Positions 16,635-25,030 of a stretch of DNA of 64,000 bases are shown piece by piece. The notes under the pieces were generated by a model. That model did no database searches. It saw nothing but the letters and a program-made list of their open reading frames with translations, and was not told the origin of the DNA. The first letter of the stretch is position 1. Each line of letters opens with the position of its first letter. A program made the translations under genes and the position numbers. Origin of the DNA: Flagellimonas amphidinii (GTDB lineage Bacteria > Bacteroidota > Bacteroidia > Flavobacteriales > Flavobacteriaceae); NCBI RefSeq assembly GCF_013090115.1, contig NZ_JABFNN010000021.1, positions 1-64,000 of the forward strand. The letters are read 5' to 3'.

Positions 16635-17979
16635 GTTCTTGTTGCAACAGATCCAATCCTTCCCTGATAATCTGCTGGTGTGGTTGTTTTGAAATACATA
16701 TGAACTCTGTCAATGAAAAATCCTCCGGTGCTACTTCATATAGCCCCAGTTGTTCCATTTCATCCAAATCTTTTACCATACAAGCCTTAAGCAATTGCAA
16801 GGGGTAAATGTCCATTGGAAATACTTTCTCGTACTGACCTGTTACCACAAAAGCTCTATGCTCTCCATTGGTGTTGGTATCCAAATCATATTTTTTATTG
16901 GGTTGCAACCAAGAGAAGGTCAACGCTCTTGTAGCTGATATTTTGTTGAAAATTGGCTTGTTCCAGCCAAAAAAATCATAATCATCACCTTCTGGAATGG
17001 CCGTAACAGTATTGTTGTAGAATCCAAGGTAACCTTCTGGAGTGGTTTTGGAACCTGTCAATACATCACCATTGATCAATCGGAACTTATCTTGATTTAC
17101 ACCACTACCATATAAAAAGGTAGAAATTTCTGCTCCAATTTTTGTAGTATAATATTTTGGGTTTTTAACTACCGATCCAGCCAAAGCAATGGTGCGTTCC
17201 GCATTAAACTTTCCTGTAAGCAAAAGCTCCCCCAAGATTATCAAGTCCTGTGGTGCTATGGTCCAAACCACTTCACCTTTATTTATAGGGTCGATTTTGT
17301 TGATTTGGGTCCCCACCAATCCTGAAGGGTGTGGCCCACTTATTTTATGAAGTGTTACACCGCTAAGCTCTTCCAAAACAGAATTGTTGGATTTGCCCAC
17401 GGTAACATGTATTTTTCCTGGCGTTAATTTACTTAGCGCAGTTATCGCTGCTTGAATCTCAGTCAACTTACCATCCAATACATAATCTGCATCAGCAGCC
17501 AATGGAGCTGTGGCATACCCAGAAATGAATATCGCCTTTGGCGTAACATCTGGATTGGCTATAACATCATAAGGACGCTGCTTAATGAAAGGCCATCCTC
17601 CCGAATGAAGCAAGAAAGTCTTAATTTCAGCAGCATCTGCCAAATCAAGATTTAGCACCTTACTGGTCGCGTATTGTTGTTCTTTGTCTGCCAGGACTTT
17701 CAATGTTAAAATCTTCCTTCTGGCTCCCCGCACAATTTCCACTAATTCACCGCTTACTGGAGACACAAAGTGCATGTCCTCACGGTTCTTGTTGTAGAAA
17801 AGTGCTTCCCCAGCTTTGACTTCTTCACCTTGCTTAACCAGCATTTTAGGCGTTATTCCATGAAAATCGTCTAGGTTTAGGGCATACACGTTACTTAAAA
17901 CGGCTTTGGAAGTAGTCTGTTCTGCTGCCCCGACGAGATTGATATTCAACCCCTTTCTAATCCGGATGTCTTTAGACAT
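16627..17979 (-). CDS. nqrA: Na+-translocating NADH:quinone reductase subunit A
   Basis: This 450-residue peripheral subunit is the first gene of the operon; NqrA contributes to the ubiquinone-binding region. It begins M-S-K-D-I-R-I-R-K-G-L-N-I, matching the family's N-terminus. S-G-P-H-P-S-G-L-V-G-T and Q-R-P-Y-D-V-I-A-N-P are conserved. No membrane helix is present. The complex as a whole oxidises NADH and exports Na+, consistent with a marine organism. Confidence 0.96.
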   Translation of the reverse strand: MSKDIRIRKGLNINLVGAAEQTTSKAVLSNVYALNLDDFHGITPKMLVKQGEEVKAGEALFYNKNREDMHFVSPVSGELVEIVRGARRKILTLKVLADKEQQYATSKVLNLDLADAAEIKTFLLHSGGWPFIKQRPYDVIANPDVTPKAIFISGYATAPLAADADYVLDGKLTEIQAAITALSKLTPGKIHVTVGKSNNSVLEELSGVTLHKISGPHPSGLVGTQINKIDPINKGEVVWTIAPQDLIILGELLLTGKFNAERTIALAGSVVKNPKYYTTKIGAEISTFLYGSGVNQDKFRLINGDVLTGSKTTPEGYLGFYNNTVTAIPEGDDYDFFGWNKPIFNKISATRALTFSWLQPNKKYDLDTNTNGEHRAFVVTGQYEKVFPMDIYPLQLLKACMVKDLDEMEQLGLYEVAPEDFSLTEFICISKQPHQQIIREGLDLLQQELG

Positions 17980-18012
17980 ATTGTTGTAGACCTTTTGTTA
18001 TCAAAATTGCGG

Positions 18013-18020
18013 CAAATTTA
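18013..18020 (-). promoter_or_regulatory. -7 box TAAATTTG of the nqr operon
   Basis: On the minus strand TAAATTTG matches TAnnTTTG and lies 34 bases before the nqrA ATG. A -33 TTG at normal spacing is not obvious. Confidence 0.5.
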
Positions 18021-18130
18021 GCACTTAAAGGATAGTTTTCATAATTATTATCCATAAAAATAGGGATTACATCGAGCTAAATTTTAAGGGCATACTTTTT
18101 GTTTACCTTTACCTAAATTATAAGCCCTAA

Positions 18131-19375
18131 ATGCGCACTTTGATCAAACAAATGTTCTTGTGCTTTTTTGCCTCGAGTATTTTTGCACAGGTTCAGGAAG
18201 AGATAAATCCACCTTCAAACATAAAAACTGTAATCTTCAAGGGCCCTACGGAAGATCAGTTCCCTGTTATTCAATTGGGTGAATCCATGACTTTGGAGTT
18301 TGATGACCTCACCGCCAATGAACAGGACTACTATTATAAAATAGTACATTGCGATTATGATTGGACTCCTTCGCAATTACTAAAATCGCAATATTTGGTT
18401 GGTACGGACAATCAAAGAATCATCGACTACGAAAATAGTTACACCACCCTGCAACCCTACTCCAATTACCGCTTAACAATTCCAAATTCCAATGTTAGGT
18501 TAAAAGTAAGTGGAAATTACATCCTTGAAATCTATAACAGTTATGGCGATATGCAGTTTTCCAGACGTTTTGTGGTTTATCGCGATGCAGTTTCTGTGGC
18601 TGGGGTGGTCAAACGTTCCCGAGACTTCAATTTCCTCAATGAAAAACAGGTAGTGCAATTCAATATCAACACTGCAGGATTTCCAGTTGTCAATCCAAAA
18701 AGAGAGGTCAAGGTCGCTATCATACAAAACTATTTTTGGCCCACAGCACTATATAATGTAAAGCCCCAGTTTACGATAGGCACAGAATTGGTGTACAAAT
18801 ATGACCAAGAAACCAGTTTTTACGGAGGTAATGAATTTTTGAATTTTGACACCAAAGATTTGCGCTCCCCAACTTTTGCGATTTCTAAAATAGATTTTAA
18901 AGAACTCTACCATCATTATTTGTTTCCCAACGAATATAGATACAATCAGCCTTACACTTACTTCCCTGATATCAATGGGGATTTTGTGGTCCGCACACTA
19001 CAAGGAGAAGATGTTTCTAGGGAAGCAGAATATTCCAAAGTACATTTTAGCCTCCCTTATACCAACGAGATTGGTTTGGACAACATATATGTAGTTGGAA
19101 AATTCAACAACTTTGCACTTGAAGATGAGAACAAAATGGCCTTTAACCCCGAAAGTGCCAATATGGAAGTTGTACTGCCCATTAAACAAGGCTTCTACAA
19201 TTATAAATATGTAGTGGAAAGACAAGATGGCACGGTTGAACCAAGTTATATTAGTGGAAATTTCCATTTCACCGAAAACAATTATCTTATTTTGGTATAC
19301 TACAGAGATTTTGGAGATATGTATGACAGCATTATAGGTATAGGATCGGTCAACTCCAGAACTATCAGCAATTAA
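18131..19375 (+). CDS. Type IX secretion system plug protein (DUF5103 family)
   Basis: This 414-residue protein has a Sec signal peptide (cleavage near I-F-A-Q). The body matches the DUF5103 / T9SS plug family: an N-terminal domain with V-H-C-D-Y-D-W-T-P-S and a C-terminal beta-sandwich (V-V-G-K-F-N-N-F...Y-N-Y-K-Y-V-V). By family knowledge the plug seals the periplasmic side of the large SprA/Sov translocon when it is idle. Two T9SS cargo genes (552-4240) and porT lie in the same window but not in an operon with it. Confidence 0.85.
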   Translation: MRTLIKQMFLCFFASSIFAQVQEEINPPSNIKTVIFKGPTEDQFPVIQLGESMTLEFDDLTANEQDYYYKIVHCDYDWTPSQLLKSQYLVGTDNQRIIDYENSYTTLQPYSNYRLTIPNSNVRLKVSGNYILEIYNSYGDMQFSRRFVVYRDAVSVAGVVKRSRDFNFLNEKQVVQFNINTAGFPVVNPKREVKVAIIQNYFWPTALYNVKPQFTIGTELVYKYDQETSFYGGNEFLNFDTKDLRSPTFAISKIDFKELYHHYLFPNEYRYNQPYTYFPDINGDFVVRTLQGEDVSREAEYSKVHFSLPYTNEIGLDNIYVVGKFNNFALEDENKMAFNPESANMEVVLPIKQGFYNYKYVVERQDGTVEPSYISGNFHFTENNYLILVYYRDFGDMYDSIIGIGSVNSRTISN

Positions 19376-19403
19376 TTATCTTTAGTCCCAAATCCTTCAT
19401 GGA

Positions 19404-20585
19404 ATGGGAAAAAAACCAACCTTAATAACCAAAGGTCGATACGAGCTCAAATTCAGGGGCACTGAATGTCAAAACTGCGGTTACATTTTAGACATAGAGG
19501 ACAAATACTGCCCAAAATGCTCCCAAGCCAACAGCACAAAAAAATTAGTGCTCAAAGATTTTTTTGATGAGTTTTTCTCCAGTTTGATCAATTATGACTC
19601 AAAGCTCCTGAAAACCCTGTACACCCTTTTGATAAAGCCCGGCACCATTACTAGGGATTACATTAATGGAAAAAGGGTATCCTACACCAATCCCTTTCGA
19701 TTTTTGTTGAGCTTGGCTTTTCTATATTTCCTAATGGTCACTTACAACAACAATTTCTCCAATTTAGATGAACTTGGCCTGAAAGATAAAATCGAAAAGA
19801 CCGGCCCTCTAAGCTATAGTTATGGTGAGTCAGATAGCACGGACACCAAAAAACGAAGAGAGGAAGCAATTGGACATTTGGATTCGTTAAAAAATTTGGA
19901 AAAAATCCCAATTCCAGGGATGCAAAATATAGACTCATTGGGATCGATCATAAACCAAGGAATTAAAGAAGAAGCCAGAAAGGATTCCTTGATGTTGGCC
20001 AACCCAAGAAAGTACTTTAAAGAACTCCAACATAAGAATTCGGGCAGTTTTTTAGCGCGAATGGAATTTTTCTTCACCTTTTTGCAAAAAGATTCCCTAA
20101 AAACTTTTGAAGAAGCACAGGAAAAATATGGAGTACGCGAAACATGGAAAAACAAATTAGCCTTCAATGGATCCAAGAGTTCTTTAAAAGCAATGGATCA
20201 ACCTGGTACTTATTTAAGCGACACCATAGCCAAGTTGCCTTTGGTTATTTTCTTGTTTCTCCCCATGTTCACCGTTTTCATTTGGTTGGCGTACATCAGA
20301 AATAATTACACCTACACCGATCATCTTATCTTTAGCTTTCACAACCAATCATTATTATTTATCTTGCTCATCCTTAGCTTGATTCTAGATACCATTTTAA
20401 ATATTTCAAGCGCAGGTATATTTATAACTATTTTCAGTATTTATCTATACCTTGCCATGAAACGGTTCTACAGGCAGGGAACATTTAAAACGATTGTCAA
20501 ATACCTCTTTCTGAACACAATTTTCACCTTTTTGGCCGTACTGGCGGTAATCGTGTTGTTTACAGGAAGTGTTTTTACGTATTAG
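19404..20585 (+). CDS. DUF3667 membrane protein with N-terminal zinc ribbon
   Basis: This 393-residue protein has a zinc ribbon at residues ~22-45 (C-Q-N-C and C-P-K-C, a CxxC-CxxC pair) and the family signature K-P-G-T-I-T-R-D-Y-I-N-G-K-R. A hydrophobic stretch follows (F-L-L-S-L-A-F-L-Y-F), then a long charged linker, then about four further transmembrane helices at the C-terminus. DUF3667 is uncharacterised and frequent in Bacteroidota. It lies 28 bases after the plug gene and 4 bases before apaG, so cotranscription is likely. Confidence 0.88.
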   Translation: MGKKPTLITKGRYELKFRGTECQNCGYILDIEDKYCPKCSQANSTKKLVLKDFFDEFFSSLINYDSKLLKTLYTLLIKPGTITRDYINGKRVSYTNPFRFLLSLAFLYFLMVTYNNNFSNLDELGLKDKIEKTGPLSYSYGESDSTDTKKRREEAIGHLDSLKNLEKIPIPGMQNIDSLGSIINQGIKEEARKDSLMLANPRKYFKELQHKNSGSFLARMEFFFTFLQKDSLKTFEEAQEKYGVRETWKNKLAFNGSKSSLKAMDQPGTYLSDTIAKLPLVIFLFLPMFTVFIWLAYIRNNYTYTDHLIFSFHNQSLLFILLILSLILDTILNISSAGIFITIFSIYLYLAMKRFYRQGTFKTIVKYLFLNTIFTFLAVLAVIVLFTGSVFTY

Positions 20586-20589
20586 GAAT

Positions 20590-20976
20590 ATGTTCACTCA
20601 GGTTACAAAAGGGATAAAAGTATCCGTACAAACTACTTTTGAAGGCACATTTTTTAAGAATTATAAAATGCACTACGCCTTTGGATATACCATCACCATT
20701 GAAAACTTGAGCAAAGATACCGTGCAATTGACTTCAAGGCACTGGGATATTTTTGATGCCCTTAAAGAAATGGAGACCATTGACGGTGAAGGAGTGATTG
20801 GTAGAAAACCGGTCATAAAACCGGGAAAATCCCACACCTACAGTTCTGGATGCCTGTTGGCCTCACCAATTGGAGCAATGCGTGGTTATTACAACATGGT
20901 AAACTTTACCACTTCAGAGGAGTTTGATGTGGATATCCCCACTTTCAAATTTGCTGCACCTTTTGCTATAAACTAG
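20590..20976 (+). CDS. apaG: ApaG family protein
   Basis: I choose the ATG at 20590, giving 128 residues, the usual length; a GTG 21 bases upstream would overlap the DUF3667 gene. ApaG is a single fibronectin-III-like beta sandwich associated with Co2+/Mg2+ efflux phenotypes in enterobacteria; its biochemical role is unsettled. Conserved R-H-W-D-I, V-I-G-x-x-P-x-I-x-P-G and G-C-L-L-A-S-P-I-G-A-M-R-G-Y are visible. It follows the DUF3667 gene by 4 bases. pruA follows behind its own -7 box. Confidence 0.93.
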   Translation: MFTQVTKGIKVSVQTTFEGTFFKNYKMHYAFGYTITIENLSKDTVQLTSRHWDIFDALKEMETIDGEGVIGRKPVIKPGKSHTYSSGCLLASPIGAMRGYYNMVNFTTSEEFDVDIPTFKFAAPFAIN

Positions 20977-21009
20977 CAAAGATCATTTCCAATTCGATTT
21001 GGGTTTCAT

Positions 21010-21017
21010 TACCTTTG
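21010..21017 (+). promoter_or_regulatory. -7 box TACCTTTG upstream of pruA
   Basis: This exact TAnnTTTG match ends 31 bases before the pruA ATG and separates pruA from the apaG unit. Confidence 0.5.
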
Positions 21018-21048
21018 GTAGAATTTTTAAACGTTAAAAAGCATCACC

Positions 21049-22677
21049 ATGGGAAAAGGATTTTTTCAAGTTCCATCAGTATTTAATGAACCGGTAAAAA
21101 GCTATGCTCCCGGCACCCCAGAACGTGAAGAAGTACTGGAACAATACAACACCTATTATAATGGAAATATTGAAGTTCCGCTTTATATAGGATCTTCCGA
21201 AATAAAAACAGGAAACACAAAACCAATGTCCCCTCCGCACGAGCATAAACATGTGGTTGGAAAATATCATTTGGCCGAGAAAAAGCATGTGGAAGAAGCC
21301 ATTTCCAACTGTTTGGAAAGTAGGACAGCATGGGCCAATTTACCATGGGAACAACGTGCCGCAATATTTTTAAAAGCTGCTGAGTTGATTGCCGGGCCAT
21401 ACAGGGCAAAAATCAATGCCGCTACAATGATGGCACAATCCAAAACAATCCATCAAGCGGAAATAGATGCAGCCTGTGAATTCATTGATTTTTTACGATT
21501 CAATGTGGAATTCATGTCTCAAATCTATGCAGAACAACCAGAATCATCTGAAGGTATTTGGAACCGCGTGGAATACAGACCTCTTGAGGGCTTCATCTAT
21601 GCCATTACGCCATTCAACTTTACGGCCATCGCAGGAAATTTACCAGCTAGCGCTGCAATGATGGGGAATGTAGTGATATGGAAACCAAGTGACAGTCAGG
21701 TTTTCTCCGCCAAAGTCATTATTGATGTGTTCAAAGAAGCCGGTCTGCCTGATGGTGTCATCAACGTGGTTTTTGGAGATCCTGTCATGATTACAGAAAC
21801 TGTGCTTGCCAGTCCAGATTTTTCTGGATTGCACTTTACGGGCTCTACCTTTGTTTTCAAAGAGCTTTGGAAACAAATAGGAACCAATATCCACACCTAT
21901 AAAACATATCCAAGAATAGTTGGAGAAACAGGAGGAAAAGACTTTATCATTGCCCACCCTTCTGCAAAACCAAAACAAGTTGCAACTGCCATTACCAGAG
22001 GTGCTTTTGAGCTGCAAGGACAAAAATGCAGTGCTGCTTCCAGAGTCTATTTGCCAAAATCCATCGCCAATGAAGTTTTGGATTTGGTAAAAACAGATAT
22101 AGCTTCCTTCAATAAACCAGGTTCACCAGCTGATATGAGCAACTTTATCACAGCTGTTATCCATGAAGGTTCCTTTGATAAATTGGCCAAATATATTGAT
22201 CAAGCCAAAAAAGATGATGGAGTTGAAATCATTGCGGGAGGAGGTTACGACAAATCAGTAGGTTATTTTATAGAACCAACAGTTATCTTGACCCAAGACC
22301 CTAAATACACGACCATGTATACTGAGCTATTCGGGCCTGTAGTCACTGTATATGTTTATGAAGACGAGGATTGGACAGCAACTTTGGAATTGGTCGATGG
22401 CACTTCAGAATATGCCTTGACCGGCGCTGTTTTATCCACAGATCGTTATGCCATTGAAGAGGCAACCAAGGCTCTACAGAATTGCGCAGGTAACTTTTAT
22501 GTGAATGACAAGCCGACAGGAGCTGTTGTAGGGCAACAACCTTTTGGTGGCGCAAGAGCATCGGGAACAAATGATAAGGCAGGTTCCGCACAAAACTTGC
22601 TACGTTGGGTCTCCCCACGTTTGATTAAAGAAACTTTTGTAAGTCCAGAAAATTATCGTTACCCGTTTTTGGGGTAA
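21049..22677 (+). CDS. pruA: L-glutamate gamma-semialdehyde dehydrogenase
   Basis: This 542-residue enzyme oxidises glutamate-gamma-semialdehyde (from proline or ornithine breakdown) to glutamate with NAD+. The catalytic Cys327 lies in G-Q-K-C-S-A-A. E-T-G-G-K-D-F supplies the general-base Glu region and F-T-G-S-T the NAD-binding turn. The stand-alone form, without the PutA proline dehydrogenase domain, and its ~540 residue length match the family in Bacteroidota. A strong terminator follows at 22701. No prodh gene is adjacent. Confidence 0.96.
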   Translation: MGKGFFQVPSVFNEPVKSYAPGTPEREEVLEQYNTYYNGNIEVPLYIGSSEIKTGNTKPMSPPHEHKHVVGKYHLAEKKHVEEAISNCLESRTAWANLPWEQRAAIFLKAAELIAGPYRAKINAATMMAQSKTIHQAEIDAACEFIDFLRFNVEFMSQIYAEQPESSEGIWNRVEYRPLEGFIYAITPFNFTAIAGNLPASAAMMGNVVIWKPSDSQVFSAKVIIDVFKEAGLPDGVINVVFGDPVMITETVLASPDFSGLHFTGSTFVFKELWKQIGTNIHTYKTYPRIVGETGGKDFIIAHPSAKPKQVATAITRGAFELQGQKCSAASRVYLPKSIANEVLDLVKTDIASFNKPGSPADMSNFITAVIHEGSFDKLAKYIDQAKKDDGVEIIAGGGYDKSVGYFIEPTVILTQDPKYTTMYTELFGPVVTVYVYEDEDWTATLELVDGTSEYALTGAVLSTDRYAIEEATKALQNCAGNFYVNDKPTGAVVGQQPFGGARASGTNDKAGSAQNLLRWVSPRLIKETFVSPENYRYPFLG

Positions 22678-22700
22678 AATCTTCTAAAAAGATAAAGTTT

Positions 22701-22741
22701 AAATAGCCGTTATCCCTTCAGTATGGAATAACGGCTATTTT
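22701..22741 (+). terminator. Rho-independent terminator after pruA
   Basis: The arms AAATAGCCGTTAT and ATAACGGCTATTT form a 13-bp stem ending in a short T-run. Confidence 0.9.
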
Positions 22742-22888
22742 TATAGAACAAACAGACTTATATATCATGATAGTTATGACACATTTTCTGATGTAGGCGG
22801 AGAACCTATCTTCTTCAAAAGAAACAATACCGGTAAGATTATTGGCTACACATTGAAAAAAAATGGCACAATATTGAACAAGAAGTGA
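22739..22888 (+). pseudogene. Gene remnant: C-terminal fragment of an unidentified protein
   Basis: An open frame with no in-frame start codon reads as a coherent protein tail of about 49 residues (with G-G-E-P-I-F-F-K-R-N, then T-G-K-I-I-G-Y-T-L) ending at TGA. The style F-x-x-x-x-x-G-K-I-x-G-Y-x-L resembles the C-terminus of serine-hydrolase-type proteins. It is bounded upstream by the pruA terminator. It may be the leftover of a deleted gene, or chance. Confidence 0.35.
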
Positions 22889-22919
22889 TGTGTTTAAAGG
22901 TTAATTTAATGTTATGTAA

Positions 22920-22951
22920 TTGTAAAATTAAAGTAAAAATATATATCTTTG
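22920..22951 (+). promoter_or_regulatory. Bacteroidota promoter (TTG, 21 bp, TATCTTTG)
   Basis: TTG at 22920-22922 and the exact -7 box TATCTTTG at 22944-22951 are separated by 21 bp, within the -33/-7 spacing. It stands 19 bases before the ATG of the 40-residue gene. Confidence 0.65.
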
Positions 22952-22970
22952 TATGCTAAACTTGGATACA

Positions 22971-23093
22971 ATGAAGAAGAAATTAAATGTTTGGTACAAG
23001 TCAATTGTTAAGAAATTTACCCATTTTTGGGCATATCTTAAAACCTATTCCAGAAAATGTAGAGGGGTATATTACAGGGTTTTGAACACCTAA
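22971..23093 (+). CDS. Small basic protein (40 residues), unknown
   Basis: The frame starts M-K-K-K-L-N-V-W-Y-K and is rich in Lys, Arg, Tyr and Trp, with no hydrophobic membrane span. A close-to-consensus promoter (22920-22951) sits just upstream with a roughly 14-20 nt leader. No homologue is recognised. The strong promoter and correct start make it more likely a real gene than a chance frame, but translation is unproven. It could instead be a small RNA with a fortuitous frame. rsmG converges from the other strand. Confidence 0.45.
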   Translation: MKKKLNVWYKSIVKKFTHFWAYLKTYSRKCRGVYYRVLNT

Positions 23094-23162
23094 TTAGCAA
23101 CCCTAACTGCTACTTTTCTTTAAAAAAAATCTTTCGCAACATTATTAGGTGGTCGAGCAACT

Positions 23163-23798
23163 TTATCCTTTAAACTTTTGAGGTAAGTAGACCACCTTTT
23201 TGGTTTCATAGAATTCTTCCTCAAAAAAATCTTTCAAATCAAAGATTTGGACAGTCGCATAATCTTTCAATTCTTCAGTAAGGTCTCCCCCTTTTAGATA
23301 GAGTATACCGTTCTTCCGTTCATGGGCAGAATCTTTCTTGATTTTGCCTTTGGTCCAATGCACAAAAGTAGGCATGGCTGCTACAGCCCGACTAACAATA
23401 AAATCAAACTGCCCATCAATATCCTCCACACGGGAATGTACGGCAGTAACGTTCTCCAACCCCAAACCATCCACTACTTCTTGCACTACTTTTATTTTTT
23501 TCCCTATTGCATCTACTAAAGTAAAATCAACCTCTGGAAATAAAATGGCCAAAGGAATTCCAGGAAACCCACCACCGGTACCTACATCCAAGACCCTTGC
23601 ACCTTCATTAAATCTTTGAATCTTGGCTATTCCCAATGAATGTAGTACATGACGAAGGTAAAGTTCATCTATGTCCTTCCTGGAAACCACGTTGATTTTC
23701 TTATTCCAATCCTGATACAAGGCCCCTAAACCTAAAAAATGCTGTTTTTGAATCTCGGTGAGTGTCGTAAAATATCTGAAAATCAATTCAGCGCCCAT
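23163..23798 (-). CDS. rsmG: 16S rRNA (guanine(527)-N7)-methyltransferase
   Basis: RsmG (GidB) makes m7G527 in 16S rRNA using SAM. I choose the Met at 23798 (M-G-A-E-L-I-F-R-Y), giving 211 residues, close to the family length of ~207; a Met at 23837 would add 13 residues. Conserved landmarks are L-Y-x-x-W-N-K-K-I-N-V-V-S-R-K-D-I, R-H-V-L-H-S, the SAM motif D-V-G-T-G-G-G-F-P-G-I-P and F-x-x-V-D-A. It lies alone between the small basic gene and the desaturase gene, transcribed away from the latter. Confidence 0.94.
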   Translation of the reverse strand: MGAELIFRYFTTLTEIQKQHFLGLGALYQDWNKKINVVSRKDIDELYLRHVLHSLGIAKIQRFNEGARVLDVGTGGGFPGIPLAILFPEVDFTLVDAIGKKIKVVQEVVDGLGLENVTAVHSRVEDIDGQFDFIVSRAVAAMPTFVHWTKGKIKKDSAHERKNGILYLKGGDLTEELKDYATVQIFDLKDFFEEEFYETKKVVYLPQKFKG

Positions 23799-23891
23799 AT
23801 CCTTATCGTTATTTTTGGCAAAACTAATACTTTTCATGACCTTAACACCGTTCTAACATGTAGGTACTGGGATTGGAAAATCAATAATAGT

Positions 23892-23899
23892 TACCTTTG
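23892..23899 (+). promoter_or_regulatory. -7 box TACCTTTG upstream of the desaturase gene
   Basis: This exact TAnnTTTG match ends 14 bases before the ATG. A TTG at 23873-23875 is 16 bp upstream, a little short of ideal. Confidence 0.5.
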
Positions 23900-23913
23900 C
23901 TAAAATTTTTTTT

Positions 23914-25017
23914 ATGGACAAGAACCCCATCCGGTTTTCAAGAAAGGATTCCGCACAATTCTTTAGGACATTGAATAAGCGAGTAAATCAATACTTCAAT
24001 GAAAACAAAATAAAAAAGACCGGTAACTGGAAACTTCACTTAAAAACAATAGTGATGTTTGCCATTTTTTTGACTCCCTATTTTTTGATTTTAACCCTAA
24101 ATCTTCCTTTTTGGGCCTATATGCTACTTTCAATTACCATGGGCGTTGGAATGGCCGGTGTAGGTATGAATGTAATGCATGATGGAAATCATGGGGCATA
24201 CTCCAACAAAAAATGGGTGAACAAACTCATGGGGAGCAGTATTTATATTTTGGCCGGAAATGTCTACAATTGGCAAGTACAACATAACGTACTGCACCAC
24301 ACCTATACCAATATCCATGAACATGATGAGGATATGGAAGCTGGACGTATTTTGAGGTTTTCAAAACATGCTGAATGGCAGAAACATCATAAGTTCCAAC
24401 ATTATTATTCTATATTTCTTTATGGTCTGTTGACTTTCAATTGGGCTTTGACCACGGATTTTCAGCAGATGTATCGCTATATGAAGCGAAAACTTTCTTA
24501 TGGAAAGTTACCCAATCCAGTAATCAATTGGAGTACTTTGGTGGTCACCAAAATGATTTACATTACAATTTGGATAGTTCTACCTTTAATTTTCGCAAAT
24601 ATTGCTTGGTGGCAAGTATTATTGGGCTTCTTTATTATGCATTATGTGGCTGGGGTAATTTTAAGTGTTGTATTTCAACTGGCCCATATCGTGGACCATG
24701 CCGAAACACCCTTACCAGATAATGAAGGCAACATGAAGAATACATGGGCTATTCATCAATTGTTTACTACCGTTAATTTTGGGACTAAAAACAGGATTAT
24801 TAATTGGTTTACAGGAGGCCTAAACCATCAAGTGGAGCATCATATCTTTCCTAACATCAGTCATATTCACTACACAAAAATCTCCAAAATTGTGAAACAG
24901 ACCGCCAAGGAATTTAATTTACCCTACAACGAATATAAAACTACTAGAAAAGCTATAATTTCGCACTTCAAACACTTGAAGGAGCTGGGCAAAAATCCGG
25001 CTTTACAGTACCAGTAA
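23914..25017 (+). CDS. Acyl-CoA/acyl-lipid fatty acid desaturase
   Basis: This 367-residue integral membrane di-iron desaturase carries the three histidine boxes: H-D-G-N-H-G, H-H-T-Y-T-N-x-H (in V-L-H-H-T-Y) and H-Q-V-E-H-H. Four or so transmembrane helices surround them. The order and the third box with Q-V-E-H-H resemble front-end (delta-6-type) desaturases, but position specificity cannot be read. It would introduce a double bond into membrane fatty acids, useful for cold adaptation. It is followed 13 bases later by an aminotransferase gene. Confidence 0.9.
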   Translation: MDKNPIRFSRKDSAQFFRTLNKRVNQYFNENKIKKTGNWKLHLKTIVMFAIFLTPYFLILTLNLPFWAYMLLSITMGVGMAGVGMNVMHDGNHGAYSNKKWVNKLMGSSIYILAGNVYNWQVQHNVLHHTYTNIHEHDEDMEAGRILRFSKHAEWQKHHKFQHYYSIFLYGLLTFNWALTTDFQQMYRYMKRKLSYGKLPNPVINWSTLVVTKMIYITIWIVLPLIFANIAWWQVLLGFFIMHYVAGVILSVVFQLAHIVDHAETPLPDNEGNMKNTWAIHQLFTTVNFGTKNRIINWFTGGLNHQVEHHIFPNISHIHYTKISKIVKQTAKEFNLPYNEYKTTRKAIISHFKHLKELGKNPALQYQ

Positions 25018-25030
25018 AATATTTGGAATT

